64,000 nucleotides of DNA from Rhodocyclaceae bacterium (GCA_013791905.1 VMSX01000016.1:78822-142821), one strand, 5' to 3'. Positions 44,711 to 53,510 are shown, counted from the first letter of the stretch. A program made the numbers and translations. The notes: generated by a model not told the origin, from the sequence alone.

Positions 44711-45190
44711 TTACAGCGCCTGCAGGGCGGTCAGCACCTCGGCAGCATGACCATCGGCCTTGACGGCGCGCCACTCGCGGGCCAGCTTGCCATTGCGGTC
44801 GATCAGGAAGGTGCTGCGCTCGATACCTTTGACCAGCTTGCCATACATGTTCTTCATTTTGATGACATCGAACAGGATGCAGGCGGTTTCATCGGCGTCG
44901 CACAGCAGTTCGAAGGGCAGGCCCAGCACGCTCTTGAAATTTTCATGTGACTTGATGCTGTCGCGCGACACCCCCCAGACGCTGCCGCCGGCCTTGACGA
45001 ATTCGGCATGCAGGTCGCGAAACTGCTGTGCTTCGGTGGTGCAGCCGGGTGTGCTGTCCTTGGGATAGAAGTAAACCACCAGCGGACTGCCGCGTTGCGC
45101 GGAGAGGGTGAAGGTCTTGCCGGCAGTGGCCGGCAGGGAGAAATCGGGAACTTCCAGACCAACGGCGGAAGGGGTGGATGGATTGCTCAT
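44711..45190 (-). CDS. bcp: Peroxiredoxin, BCP/PrxQ type, lacking the usual resolving cysteine
   Basis: A 159-residue thiol peroxidase: VPDFSLPATAGKTFTLS, then YFYPKDSTPGCTTEAQQF with peroxidatic C50. The resolving cysteine commonly found five residues later is Gln here (Q55); other cysteines occur only near residues 97 and 105 (LLCDADETACILF). It would reduce H2O2 or lipid hydroperoxides with an external thiol. It is coupled to the upstream deacetylase gene by an ATGA overlap. Confidence 0.88.
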   Translation of the reverse strand: MSNPSTPSAVGLEVPDFSLPATAGKTFTLSAQRGSPLVVYFYPKDSTPGCTTEAQQFRDLHAEFVKAGGSVWGVSRDSIKSHENFKSVLGLPFELLCDADETACILFDVIKMKNMYGKLVKGIERSTFLIDRNGKLAREWRAVKADGHAAEVLTALQAL

Positions 45191-46116
45191 GCGGCTTGCC
45201 TCCAGTCGGATAAAAATTCGTTGCCCTGCAACAGCAGAGTACCGTGGCGCCCCGCTACCTGGCCCACCACGATCTCATGCCGGGGAAGTTTATCCACGTC
45301 AAGGCCGGCAGCCAGCGCCTGAATAGATGTGAGTTCATAGCCCTGTTCCCGCCAGCCGGTCAGCAGTTCCTCGATCAGATCGATTCGCTGCGTTGCACCG
45401 GGGTCGACGCGCAGGGTGAACACATGATCGGCGGGTGGCGGCGTGGCGGTGAGCGCCAGCAACCGATCCCGCAGCATTTGCGGGTCAGGGTTCTTTGCGT
45501 CGGCGAGTTCATCCAGCGTGGGCAGGGTGGTGGGAATTTGCGGGCAGCGCACGATCTCGCCATGCCACACCGGTACAAAGGGGTGACGGCCGCGGGTGTC
45601 GCTGGCATAGGCGAAATTGCAGCGCTGGGTCAGACGCAGGCTATGGGGATTGCCACGCCAGCCTGCAGCGGCATGCAACAGGGGGGGCGTGGAAAAAACT
45701 TCCTCGAAGGCTGCCATGGCGCGCTTGAGCTGGGTTTCGCTCCAGCCCGCATCTGCCTTGTCCACTTCAGCCAGCCAGCGCAGTGCATCCCAGCCGTGCA
45801 GGCCAACCTCGAAACCATCGTCGCGCACGCGACGCAGGATGTCGGCACAGCGGCTGCCGATATGAGGTGCGGGAAGCAGGGTGCCGTAAAGCAGCGGACG
45901 CAGCCCGAAGTGCCCGATCAACGAAGTATTGATGGCGCGGCCATGCAATTGCGGTTGCCAGGCATGGCCGAGTGCCCGTCCGGAGCGGTCGGGGCCAAGG
46001 GCAAAGACAAAGCTTGCACCGGCGCGGTGACGGCGCAGCATGTCGGTCAGTAACGGTACGCCGACACAGGCAGCGCGATAGCTGGGAACTTCAATTTTAA
46101 GAGCGATGCGCGGCAT
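45187..46116 (-). CDS. Polysaccharide deacetylase family protein (ArnD-like)
   Basis: A 309-residue NodB-fold protein. The order RIALKIEV..., ASFVFALGPDRSG, FEVGLHGWDALRW and LLHAAAGWRGN resembles ArnD, the deformylase acting on undecaprenyl-phosphate 4-formamido-arabinose. The canonical first TFDD-type metal motif is weak (LKIEV), while the HGWD motif is present. An SMR protein like ArnE/ArnF is encoded 66 bp upstream, which supports lipid A aminoarabinose modification, although arnT, arnB and arnC are not in the window. ATG 46116 was chosen over GTG 46146 because the family begins there. Confidence 0.65.
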   Translation of the reverse strand: MPRIALKIEVPSYRAACVGVPLLTDMLRRHRAGASFVFALGPDRSGRALGHAWQPQLHGRAINTSLIGHFGLRPLLYGTLLPAPHIGSRCADILRRVRDDGFEVGLHGWDALRWLAEVDKADAGWSETQLKRAMAAFEEVFSTPPLLHAAAGWRGNPHSLRLTQRCNFAYASDTRGRHPFVPVWHGEIVRCPQIPTTLPTLDELADAKNPDPQMLRDRLLALTATPPPADHVFTLRVDPGATQRIDLIEELLTGWREQGYELTSIQALAAGLDVDKLPRHEIVVGQVAGRHGTLLLQGNEFLSDWRQAA

Positions 46117-46182
46117 GAAGGGTCCGATATTGGTTGAGATGACCACTACTGGCCTTCTGTGTTGGATCCTGGCCCGGTCAGC

Positions 46183-46554
46183 CTAGGAACGGGCAATCAG
46201 CCAGACGCCGAGGACGATGAAGCCGATGCCCAGCAGTTTCTGCGCGCCCAGCGGTTCGTTGAGCCAGGCCCAGGCGGCGAGGGCATTGATCAGGTAGCCG
46301 ATCGACAGCATCGGATAGGCAATGCTGACCGGCACGCGCGAAAGTGCCATGATCCAGACGACCAGGCTGATGGCATAGCAGGCCATGCCGGCCAGAATGG
46401 CGGGGTGCATGGCCAGTTTGATGCCGACGGGTAAGGCGTTTTGCCAATGAAACTCGAAATGGCCGATGGCATTGGTGCCGGCTTTCAACAGCAGTTGGGC
46501 GGCGGCATTCAGCAGCACGCCGGTGAGCACCAGAGTCAGGCTGACGGCATTCAT
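46183..46554 (-). CDS. SMR/EamA-type small membrane transporter (ArnE/ArnF- or EmrE-like)
   Basis: A 123-residue four-helix protein: VSLTLVLTGVLLNAAAQLLLKAG, ILAGMACYAISLVVWIMALS, VPVSIAYPMLSIGYLINALAAW, LLGIGFIVLGVWLIARS. The SR-VPVS-AYP motif is seen in ArnE/ArnF flippase subunits as well as other SMR proteins. Its ATG overlaps the upstream stop (ATGA). Given the ArnD-like neighbour, a role in moving an undecaprenyl-linked sugar is plausible but not shown. Confidence 0.7.
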   Translation of the reverse strand: MNAVSLTLVLTGVLLNAAAQLLLKAGTNAIGHFEFHWQNALPVGIKLAMHPAILAGMACYAISLVVWIMALSRVPVSIAYPMLSIGYLINALAAWAWLNEPLGAQKLLGIGFIVLGVWLIARS

Positions 46555-46937
46555 GGAGTGGGCGAAGCTTCGATGATCAGCGCGGCGGCCACCACGCGGC
46601 CTTCGGTCATCAGGATGTTGTAGGTGCGGCAGGCAGCCTGCGTATCCATGACTTCGATGTTGCGACCGGCCTCGATCAGCGGCCGCAGCAAGGCGGGCGA
46701 GGGAAAGCGTTGCCGGCTGCCGGTGCCCAGCAACAGGACATCGCAACGCAGCGCCGCCAGCGGTTCGAGGTGGGCATGGGCGAGCGCGGCAAAGCTGTCA
46801 GGACCCCAATCCGGGTCGAGGTGGTCTGGCAGCAGCAGCAGGCTGTGCCGCAGTTCGCGGCCGTCTACGGAGACGTGATGGTCGCCATAACCGGTGACGG
46901 CGTGGAGGATGCTGGGCGAATCGACGTTGAGTTTCAA
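46551..46937 (-). CDS. Mth938-like / DUF498 domain protein
   Basis: A 128-residue soluble protein with the Mth938 pattern: LNVDSPSILHAVTGYGDHHVSVDGRELRHSLLLLPDHL, DVLLLGTGSRQRFPSPALLRPLIEAGRNIEVMDTQAACRTYNIL and EGRVVAAALI. Relatives include the complex I assembly factor NDUFAF3; the bacterial function is unknown. The frame extends further upstream, but a TATAAT at 47010-47015 (minus strand) lies inside it, so TTG 46937 is preferred: it matches the family N-terminus (MKLxxDSP). It heads the operon running to phoH. Confidence 0.65.
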   Translation of the reverse strand: MKLNVDSPSILHAVTGYGDHHVSVDGRELRHSLLLLPDHLDPDWGPDSFAALAHAHLEPLAALRCDVLLLGTGSRQRFPSPALLRPLIEAGRNIEVMDTQAACRTYNILMTEGRVVAAALIIEASPTP

Positions 46938-47009
46938 GGCGGCGGTATGTGGTGAGAGTGCAACTTCTGCGCGTTGGGTTGCTGCGGTTCTGGCTCCGGC
47001 TGGGTTAAG

Positions 47010-47015
47010 ATTATA
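47010..47015 (-). promoter_or_regulatory. Perfect -10 hexamer TATAAT upstream of the Mth938-like gene
   Basis: TATAAT on the minus strand lies in the divergent gap with alaA, about 73 bp before the TTG start. No good -35 hexamer is visible at the expected spacing, so this is tentative. Confidence 0.3.
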
Positions 47016-47052
47016 ACCTTTCACTTTTATCGCCTTCGTGCCCCAGACCGCC

Positions 47053-48279
47053 ATGCAACCCGTCCTCAAATCGAACAAACTCGCCAGTGTGTGCTACGAC
47101 ATCCGTGGGCCGGTGCTGGCGCGAGCGCGTCAGATGGAGGAAGAAGGGCATCGCGTCATCAAGTTGAACATCGGCAACCCGGCGGCGTTCGGTTTCGAGG
47201 CGCCGGAGGAAATCGTCGTCGATGTCATCCGCAACATCCGCGACGCATCTGGCTATTCCGATTCAAAGGGCTTGTTCGCCGCGCGCAAGGCGGTGATGCA
47301 TTACTGCCAGCAAAAGCACATTGCCGATGTCGGCATCGATGACATCTATCTCGGCAACGGCGTTTCAGAACTGATCGTCATGTCGATGCAGGCGCTCCTG
47401 AACTACGGCGACGAAGTGCTGGTGCCGGCCCCCGATTATCCACTGTGGACGGCTGCGGTCACGCTGTCAGGCGGTACGCCGCGGCATTACATCTGCGACG
47501 AAGGCGCCGGCTGGCTGCCCGACATTGCCGATATCCGCGCCAAGATCACGGCGCAGACGCGTGCCATTGTCGTCATCAATCCCAACAACCCGACCGGGGC
47601 GCTGTATCCCGATGACCTGTTGCAGGAGATCATCGAGCTGGCGCGCCAGCACCAGTTGATCGTGTTTGCCGACGAAATCTACGACAAGGTGCTCTACGAC
47701 GGCCGCACGCACACCTCGCTGGCCAGTCTGGCCGACGACGTGCTGTTCATCACCTTCAATGGCCTGTCGAAAAACTACCGTGCCTGTGGTTTTCGCGCCG
47801 GCTGGATGATCGTTTCCGGCGAAAAGCGCCATGCCGAGGATTATGTGGAGGGGCTGGGCATCCTGGCTTCGATGCGCTTGTGTTCCAATGTGCCTGGGCA
47901 GCACGCGATCCAGACCGCGTTGGGCGGCTATCAGAGCATCGACGAGTTGGTCGGCCCGCAGGGCCGGCTGACCAAGCAGCGCGACCTGGCGTGGCAGTTG
48001 CTCTCGGACATTCCGGGCGTTTCCTGCGTCAAGCCGCAGGCGGCGCTCTATTGCTTTCCCCGCCTCGACCCGAAAATTTACCCGATCAGCGACGACCAGC
48101 AGTTCATCCTCGAACTGGTGGAAGCCGAAAAGGTGCTGCTGGTGCAGGGCCGTGGCTTCAACTGGCCGACGCCCGATCACTTTCGCGTCGTTTTCCTGCC
48201 CAACGTCGATGACCTCACCGAAGCTATCGGCCGGATCGCCCGGTTCCTCGAGCAATACCGCAAACGCTACGGTACCTGA
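47053..48279 (+). CDS. alaA: Glutamate-pyruvate (alanine) aminotransferase AlaA
   Basis: A 408-residue PLP enzyme making alanine from pyruvate and glutamate. It follows E. coli AlaA closely: KLASVCYDIRGPVLARARQMEEEG, VIKLNIGNPAAFGF, YSDSKGLFAARKAVM, LVPAPDYPLWTAAV, INPNNPTGALYP, FADEIYDKVLYDG. The PLP lysine lies in FNGLSKNYRACGFRAGW. ATG 47053 is preferred to the GTG at 47038 because the family N-terminus aligns there. The hom gene follows after 27 bp, so alaA may lead an amino acid operon. Confidence 0.92.
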   Translation: MQPVLKSNKLASVCYDIRGPVLARARQMEEEGHRVIKLNIGNPAAFGFEAPEEIVVDVIRNIRDASGYSDSKGLFAARKAVMHYCQQKHIADVGIDDIYLGNGVSELIVMSMQALLNYGDEVLVPAPDYPLWTAAVTLSGGTPRHYICDEGAGWLPDIADIRAKITAQTRAIVVINPNNPTGALYPDDLLQEIIELARQHQLIVFADEIYDKVLYDGRTHTSLASLADDVLFITFNGLSKNYRACGFRAGWMIVSGEKRHAEDYVEGLGILASMRLCSNVPGQHAIQTALGGYQSIDELVGPQGRLTKQRDLAWQLLSDIPGVSCVKPQAALYCFPRLDPKIYPISDDQQFILELVEAEKVLLVQGRGFNWPTPDHFRVVFLPNVDDLTEAIGRIARFLEQYRKRYGT

Positions 48280-48306
48280 TTCACTTCTCACCCTTCAAGA
48301 CCTTTT

Positions 48307-49617
48307 ATGAAACCAATCAATGTTGGATTGCTGGGCATCGGCACGGTCGGTGGCGGCACGTTTACTGTACTTTCCCGCAATGAAGCAGAGATCACCCGGC
48401 GCGCCGGCCGGCCGATTCGCGTCACGCAAGTTGCCGATAAAAATCTTGAGCTGGCCAACCAGATTACCGGTGGCAAGGCGGCGGTGACGGATGATGCCTT
48501 TGCCGTGGTGCGCAACCCCGAGATCGACATCGTCGTTGAACTGATCGGCGGCTGCGGCATCGCCAAGGAACTGGTGCTCAAAGCCATCGAGAATGGCAAG
48601 CATGTCGTGACCGCCAACAAGGCGTTGCTGGCGATGCATGGCAACGAGATCTTTGCCGCCGCCCAGAAAAAAGGCGTGATGGTGGCTTTCGAGGCTGCCG
48701 TGGCCGGTGGCATTCCCATCATCAAGGCGCTGCGCGAAGGCCTTACCGCTAACCGTATCCAGTGGATCGCCGGCATCATCAATGGCACCACCAACTTCAT
48801 CCTCTCCGAGATGCGCGACAAGGGTCTGACCTTCGATGTCGTGCTCAAGGAGGCGCAGCGTCTGGGCTATGCCGAGGCTGATCCGACCTTTGACGTCGAA
48901 GGCGTCGATGCCGCACACAAGCTGACCATCATGTCGGCGATTGCCTTCGGCATCCCGATGCAGTTCGACAAGGCGCACATCGAAGGCATCAGCAAGCTCG
49001 AAGCTGCCGACATCAAGTACGCCGAGCAATTGGGCTACCGGATCAAGCTGCTGGGTATCACCAAGCGCACCCCTGACGGTGTGGAACTGCGCGTGCATCC
49101 GACGCTGATTCCGGCCCGGCGCCTGATCGCCAATGTCGAGGGCGCGATGAACGCTGTGCTGGTGCAGGGCGACGCGGTTGGTGCCACGCTTTACTACGGC
49201 AAGGGTGCCGGCGCCGAGCCGACCGCCAGCGCAGTGATCGCCGATCTTGTCGATGTCACCCGCATGCATACCGCCGATCCGGAACACCGCGTGCCGCATC
49301 TGGCCTTTCAGCCCGACCAAATGGCCGACCTCAAGGTGTTGCCGATTGGCGAGGTGCGGACCGGCTACTACCTGCGCATGCGGGTCGAAGACAAGCCGGG
49401 CGTGCTTGCCGACATCACGCGCATCCTTGCCGATCAGCAGATTTCCATCGACGCCATGATCCAGCGCGAGCCGGCCGAGGACGAAACGCAGACCGAGATC
49501 ATCATGCTGACCCACATCGTGCGCGAAAAGCAGGTCGATGAAGCAATGCGGCTGATCGAGGCCTTGCCGGTCGTGACCGGGAAAATCGTGCGTTTGCGCC
49601 TCGAAGAGTTGAGCTAG
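48307..49617 (+). CDS. hom: Homoserine dehydrogenase
   Basis: A 436-residue enzyme that reduces aspartate semialdehyde to homoserine. NAD(P) loop GLLGIGTVGGGTF, catalytic region AGIINGTTNFILSEM and GYAEADPTFDVEGVDAAHKL with the conserved acidic and lysine residues, then a C-terminal ACT domain (YYLRMRVEDKPGVLADITRI...) for threonine feedback. Full length. It is followed 12 bp later by a membrane-protein gene and then thrC. Confidence 0.95.
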   Translation: MKPINVGLLGIGTVGGGTFTVLSRNEAEITRRAGRPIRVTQVADKNLELANQITGGKAAVTDDAFAVVRNPEIDIVVELIGGCGIAKELVLKAIENGKHVVTANKALLAMHGNEIFAAAQKKGVMVAFEAAVAGGIPIIKALREGLTANRIQWIAGIINGTTNFILSEMRDKGLTFDVVLKEAQRLGYAEADPTFDVEGVDAAHKLTIMSAIAFGIPMQFDKAHIEGISKLEAADIKYAEQLGYRIKLLGITKRTPDGVELRVHPTLIPARRLIANVEGAMNAVLVQGDAVGATLYYGKGAGAEPTASAVIADLVDVTRMHTADPEHRVPHLAFQPDQMADLKVLPIGEVRTGYYLRMRVEDKPGVLADITRILADQQISIDAMIQREPAEDETQTEIIMLTHIVREKQVDEAMRLIEALPVVTGKIVRLRLEELS

Positions 49618-49629
49618 AAGCACCGGCAG

Positions 49630-50784
49630 ATGCTGGTCTATCTCGGCATCTGCGCCGTGCTGGCCTTTCTGGCGGCGCTGCTGGCGGCTTTTTTCGCCGT
49701 CCTGCCAGCGCCGACTATTCATATCGCCTTCGCTGCTGGCGCAATGCCACTGGTATTTGGCGCCATCATTCACTTCGTGCCGGTGCTGACGCGGACCGCG
49801 ACACCCGGTCGCCCGCTGCTGCTCCTGCCGCTCGTCGTCCAGCTGGCGGGCATTGCCACACCGCTCGCCCTCGCCGGATTCTTGCCCGGCTGGAGCCTGC
49901 ATGCCGCGGCGAGCATGGTCTCGCTGGCCGCCTTGATCCTGTTGGTGTGGATCACGCGTCGCCTGCGCGGCACGCTGGGCTCGCCGCATCCGGGTGCGCG
50001 CTGGTATGGGGCCGCGCTGCTCTGCCTGTTTTTCGCCGTCAGCCTGGTGCCGGTCTGGCTGGCACAACCCGAATTGGGCGCTGCCTTGCGCCTGTTTCAT
50101 CTGCATCTCAATACCCTGGGTTTCATCGGCCTGGCAGCCCTGGGCACGCTGCCGGTGCTCTTGCCGACGGTGCTGGGACGTCCCGATCCGGATGCCGCTG
50201 CCCGGTTGCGGCGTGATCTGCCGATCGCCGCGGGCGGGGTGGTGCTGGTCGCGGCGGGGGCGGCAGGCGGTCATCTTGTTGGTACCTGGCTGTCCCTCGG
50301 CGGCGCGGTGCTGCTGCTATGGGTGGTCGGAAAAAACCTGTTGGCATGGCGGCGCACTTTTGGCCTGGCTGCAATAATCGGCGCTGGTGCGGCGGCGTCA
50401 TTGCTGGCGGCGACAACTGGCCTGGCTCTCCTGCTGTTGTTGGGCATGGCGCATGGCCTGGGCCTGATTGCGGCGCGTCCGGCCATTGCCAGTTTCGTGG
50501 CGGCCTTCCTGTTGCCACTGGTCACTGGCGCCCTTAGTCAGTTGTTGCCGGTCTGGCGCCACCCGGGCGGTAATTTGCCGCAACGCCGCATCCTGCATGA
50601 ACGGCTGGCCTGGGGCGGTCGCTGGCGTGCCGTGCTGTTTCTGGCGGGCGGCGTCTGGCTCGCGTTTGACGACCTCAGTGGTTGGCTGCCCGTGGCAATC
50701 GGCATGTTGTTGTTTGCCGTGCAGCTGCTACGCGGATGGGTGGACAGGTCTGAGACCAGCGACGATAATTCCTGTCCGCATTAG
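49630..50784 (+). CDS. Unknown polytopic membrane protein inserted between hom and thrC
   Basis: A 384-residue protein with about 12 hydrophobic helices. Two histidine-bearing stretches stand out: FGAIIHFVPVLTRT (first third) and LFHLHLNTLGFIGLAALGTLPVLLPTVLGR (middle). They recall histidine motifs of heme-copper-oxidase-like/NnrS-like membrane proteins, but the resemblance is weak. A third candidate is GMAHGLGLIAARP. It starts 12 bp after hom and ends 23 bp before thrC, so it is cotranscribed with the threonine genes. Export or sensing of an amino acid, or heme binding, are possible; none is shown. Confidence 0.7.
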   Translation: MLVYLGICAVLAFLAALLAAFFAVLPAPTIHIAFAAGAMPLVFGAIIHFVPVLTRTATPGRPLLLLPLVVQLAGIATPLALAGFLPGWSLHAAASMVSLAALILLVWITRRLRGTLGSPHPGARWYGAALLCLFFAVSLVPVWLAQPELGAALRLFHLHLNTLGFIGLAALGTLPVLLPTVLGRPDPDAAARLRRDLPIAAGGVVLVAAGAAGGHLVGTWLSLGGAVLLLWVVGKNLLAWRRTFGLAAIIGAGAAASLLAATTGLALLLLLGMAHGLGLIAARPAIASFVAAFLLPLVTGALSQLLPVWRHPGGNLPQRRILHERLAWGGRWRAVLFLAGGVWLAFDDLSGWLPVAIGMLLFAVQLLRGWVDRSETSDDNSCPH

Positions 50785-50807
50785 CCACTCAATAGCCAAC
50801 ACATTCC

Positions 50808-52238
50808 ATGAAATACATTTCCACGCGCGGCGGCGCAGCTCCACAGAACTTCAGTGACATTCTGCTCGGCGGCCTGGCTGCCGACGGTGGGCTTTATCTG
50901 CCGGAAACTTATCCGCAGGTCAGCGCTGCCGAACTTGCCGAATGGCGCGATCTGCCCTATGCCGGGTTGGCACTGCGCATCCTCGAAAAGTTTATCGACG
51001 ATATTCCCGCCGCCACGTTGCAGAATCTGGTCGAGCGTTCCTACACCGCCGATGCCTTCCGCCATGCTCGCCCCGGCTGCAATGCAAATGACATCACCCC
51101 GCTGACCACGCTCGAGCCGGGCTTGCATCTGCTCGAACTGTCGAACGGCCCGACGCTGGCCTTCAAGGACATGGCAATGCAACTGCTCGGCAACCTGTTC
51201 GAGCATGTGCTGGCCGAGCGCGGCGCAACCATCAATATTCTTGGCGCCACCTCGGGCGATACCGGCTCGGCGGCCGAGTACGCCATGCGCGGCAAGCACG
51301 GCGTGCGGGTCTTCATGCTGTCGCCGCATGGCCTGATGTCGGCTTTCCAGCGCGCCCAGATGTATTCGCTGCAAGAACCGAACATCTTCAACATCGCCAT
51401 CGAGGCCATGTTCGACGACTGCCAGGACATCGTCAAAGCGGTTTCCAACGACGCCGCGTTCAAGGCGAAATACAAGATCGGTGCGGTCAACTCGATCAAC
51501 TGGGCGCGTGTGCTGGCCCAGATCGTTTATTACTTCAAGGGCTATTTTGCGGCAACGCGCAGCAATGATGAACTGGTGTCATTTGCCGTGCCGTCGGGAA
51601 ACTTCGGCAACATCTGCGCCGGCCACATCGCGCACCAGATGGGTTTGCCGATTCACCGGCTGGTCCTTGCCACCAACGAGAACGACGTGCTCGACGAATT
51701 CTTCCGCACCGGCGTTTACCGGCCGCGTGGCGCGAGCGATACCTGGGTGACATCGAGTCCCTCGATGGACATCTCCAAGGCGTCGAATTTCGAGCGCTTC
51801 GTCTTCGATCTGGTCGGTCGCGATCCGGCCGTGGTGCGCGAGTTGTGGGCCAAGGTGGATACGGGCGGCAGCTTCGATCTGAATGGCACGCCGTATATCG
51901 CTCGTCTCGCGGATTTCCGTTTCGTCTCCGGCAAGAGCATCCACGCCGATCGTCTGGCAACGATCCGCGCTGTCTGGCAGCAGCATCAGTTGATGATCGA
52001 TACGCACACGGCCGATGCGCTCAAGGTGGCGCGCGAACAGCGTGAAGCGGGCATCCCGATGATCGTGCTGGAAACGGCCCAGCCGGTAAAGTTCGCCGAG
52101 ACCATCCAGGAGGCGCTGGGTTGCGATCCGCTGCGGCCCGCAGACTTCGACGGTATCGAAAAACTGCCGCAGCGTGTCGCCGTGATGAAGGCGGATGTGC
52201 AGGCGGTCAAGGACTTCATCGTCCGCCATTGCACATGA
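50808..52238 (+). CDS. thrC: Threonine synthase
   Basis: A 476-residue PLP enzyme converting O-phosphohomoserine to threonine. N-terminal MKYISTRGGAAPQNFSDILLGGLAADGGLYLPE, PLP lysine in LAFKDMAMQLLGN, ATSGDTGSAAEYAMRGK, SINWARVLAQIVYYF and SFAVPSGNFGNICAGH are all typical of the long proteobacterial ThrC. Its stop overlaps the start of the methyltransferase gene (ATGA). Confidence 0.95.
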   Translation: MKYISTRGGAAPQNFSDILLGGLAADGGLYLPETYPQVSAAELAEWRDLPYAGLALRILEKFIDDIPAATLQNLVERSYTADAFRHARPGCNANDITPLTTLEPGLHLLELSNGPTLAFKDMAMQLLGNLFEHVLAERGATINILGATSGDTGSAAEYAMRGKHGVRVFMLSPHGLMSAFQRAQMYSLQEPNIFNIAIEAMFDDCQDIVKAVSNDAAFKAKYKIGAVNSINWARVLAQIVYYFKGYFAATRSNDELVSFAVPSGNFGNICAGHIAHQMGLPIHRLVLATNENDVLDEFFRTGVYRPRGASDTWVTSSPSMDISKASNFERFVFDLVGRDPAVVRELWAKVDTGGSFDLNGTPYIARLADFRFVSGKSIHADRLATIRAVWQQHQLMIDTHTADALKVAREQREAGIPMIVLETAQPVKFAETIQEALGCDPLRPADFDGIEKLPQRVAVMKADVQAVKDFIVRHCT

Positions 52239-52855
52239 AAATCGACCAGGCGGCGTTCTGGTCGGAACGTTATGCCGAGGCCGGCGAGGATTATTTATTC
52301 GGCACGGCGCCCAACAAATTTCTGGTTGCGCAGACGCAACGCTTGCTGCCTGGCTGGTCGGCACTGGCGGTCGCGGACGGGGAGGGTCGCAACAGTGTTT
52401 TCCTCGCTGAGGCAGGATTGAACGTTACTGCCGTCGAGATCTCGCCGGTAGGCTTGCACAAGGCGCAGCGGCTGGCGGCAAGCCGCCATGTCGAGGTGAA
52501 TTTCGTGCTGGCTGACGTCCTGCAATGGCAGGCGCCAGCGGCATTCGATGTGGCGGTGGCGATTTTTGTGCAGTTTGTCGGCCCGAGCGAACGGTCTGTG
52601 CTGTTCGACCGGATTCGTTCCGCTGTGCGGCCTGGCGGCCTGCTGCTGATGCAGGGTTACACCCCGCAGCAGCTTGAATACCGTACCGGCGGGCCTTCCG
52701 CCGAGGAAAATCTCTACACCACGGCGCTGCTAAGGGCAGAATTCTCGTCTTGGGAAATTCTGGAACTGCGCGAACACGAGGATGAGATCAATGAGGGCAC
52801 TGGCCACAAGGGCCGTTCAGCCCTGATTGATCTGGTGGCGCGAAAACCGAACTAG
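52235..52855 (+). CDS. SAM-dependent methyltransferase (TehB/thiopurine-type)
   Basis: A 206-residue class I methyltransferase: FWSERYAEAGEDYLFGTAPNKFL, motif I ALAVADGEGRNSVFLAEAG, VTAVEISPVGLHKAQRLA, FVLADVLQW, and the post-motif LRPGG-like VRPGGLLLMQGYTPQQLEYRTGGP. Related proteins act on tellurite, thiopurines or small nucleophiles. ATG 52235 overlaps the thrC stop, so it is the last gene of the hom-thrC operon; its link to threonine synthesis is unclear. Confidence 0.82.
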   Translation: MKIDQAAFWSERYAEAGEDYLFGTAPNKFLVAQTQRLLPGWSALAVADGEGRNSVFLAEAGLNVTAVEISPVGLHKAQRLAASRHVEVNFVLADVLQWQAPAAFDVAVAIFVQFVGPSERSVLFDRIRSAVRPGGLLLMQGYTPQQLEYRTGGPSAEENLYTTALLRAEFSSWEILELREHEDEINEGTGHKGRSALIDLVARKPN

Positions 52856-52989
52856 AGGTAGATGACTGCCGGGAAGACCGTGACCGCCAAGACCAGCACC
52901 AGCCATTCCAGGTTGTGGCGGGCCAGCACGCCCGTGAAGTGCAGAACCAGAACCGTGATGGCGACGATGTAATACAGAATGAACAACAT
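52852..52989 (-). CDS. Small two-helix membrane peptide
   Basis: A 45-residue frame, MLFILYYIVAITVLVLHFTG / VLARHNLEWLVLVLAVTVFPAVIYL, that is almost entirely two hydrophobic helices joined by a short ARHNLE turn. GGGAG lies nine bases before ATG 52989. Its stop overlaps the end of the convergent methyltransferase gene by four bases. No family recognised; expression would need confirmation. Confidence 0.45.
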   Translation of the reverse strand: MLFILYYIVAITVLVLHFTGVLARHNLEWLVLVLAVTVFPAVIYL

Positions 52990-53114
52990 GAAGACGATCT
53001 CCCGAGTCGGCGATGGTGCATGGTGGTGCATGGTCTGTGTGGCGCGATTATAGGCACAAATGTTGCGCAGAGTGCCTTGCCATGCGGTTCCCACGGAAAA
53101 AATGCAACAACCGC

Positions 53115-53145
53115 TTGACGTCAGGGCTGGTTGTCCAGTTACAAT
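53115..53145 (+). promoter_or_regulatory. Possible promoter of the HU gene
   Basis: TTGACG (53115-53120) and TACAAT (53140-53145) are good sigma-70 boxes, though the 19-bp spacing is longer than the usual 17. They lie about 40 bp before the HU start codon. Confidence 0.4.
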
Positions 53146-53187
53146 GATTATTGGCTATGTGGCCTTTTATCTGAGGAGCAGACCAAT

Positions 53188-53484
53188 ATGAACAAAGGGG
53201 ATCTCATCGAAATCGCCGCCAAGGAAGCCGACATCAGCAAGGCTGCTGCCGGCAAGGCACTGGGCGCAATTATCGATGCCGTTGTCAAGTCAGTTGCCAA
53301 GGGCAATCCAGTTACTCTGGTAGGTTTCGGCACCTTCAAGGCTGCCAAGCGCGCCGCACGTACCGGCGTGAATCCCAAGACCGGCGAGAAATTGAAAATT
53401 GCGGCGACCACCGTGCCGCGCTTCACTGCTGGCACCGGCTTCAAGACCGCAGTTGCAGGCAAGAAGAAGGCCGCCAAGAAGTAA
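53188..53484 (+). CDS. HU-family DNA-binding protein
   Basis: A 98-residue histone-like protein: NKGDLIEIAAKEADISKAAAGKALGAIIDAVVKSVAKG, VGFGTFKAAKRAARTGVNPKTGEKLKI and the arm VPRFTAGTGFK. The lysine/alanine-rich tail (AVAGKKKAAKK) extends beyond the usual ~90 residues. It bends and compacts DNA as a dimer. GAGGAG lies 9 bp before ATG 53188, and a strong terminator follows, so it is monocistronic. Confidence 0.93.
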   Translation: MNKGDLIEIAAKEADISKAAAGKALGAIIDAVVKSVAKGNPVTLVGFGTFKAAKRAARTGVNPKTGEKLKIAATTVPRFTAGTGFKTAVAGKKKAAKK

Positions 53485-53510
53485 GCAGGCAGTCGCTGAC
53501 GCATTGCAGT

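Noticed and set aside
48295..50274. 659-codon minus-strand open frame opposite hom and the next gene
   Set aside because: It is antisense to a clear homoserine dehydrogenase and a membrane-protein gene. Its translation is rich in H, Q, R, D and G with no family motifs, the usual shadow in GC-rich DNA.
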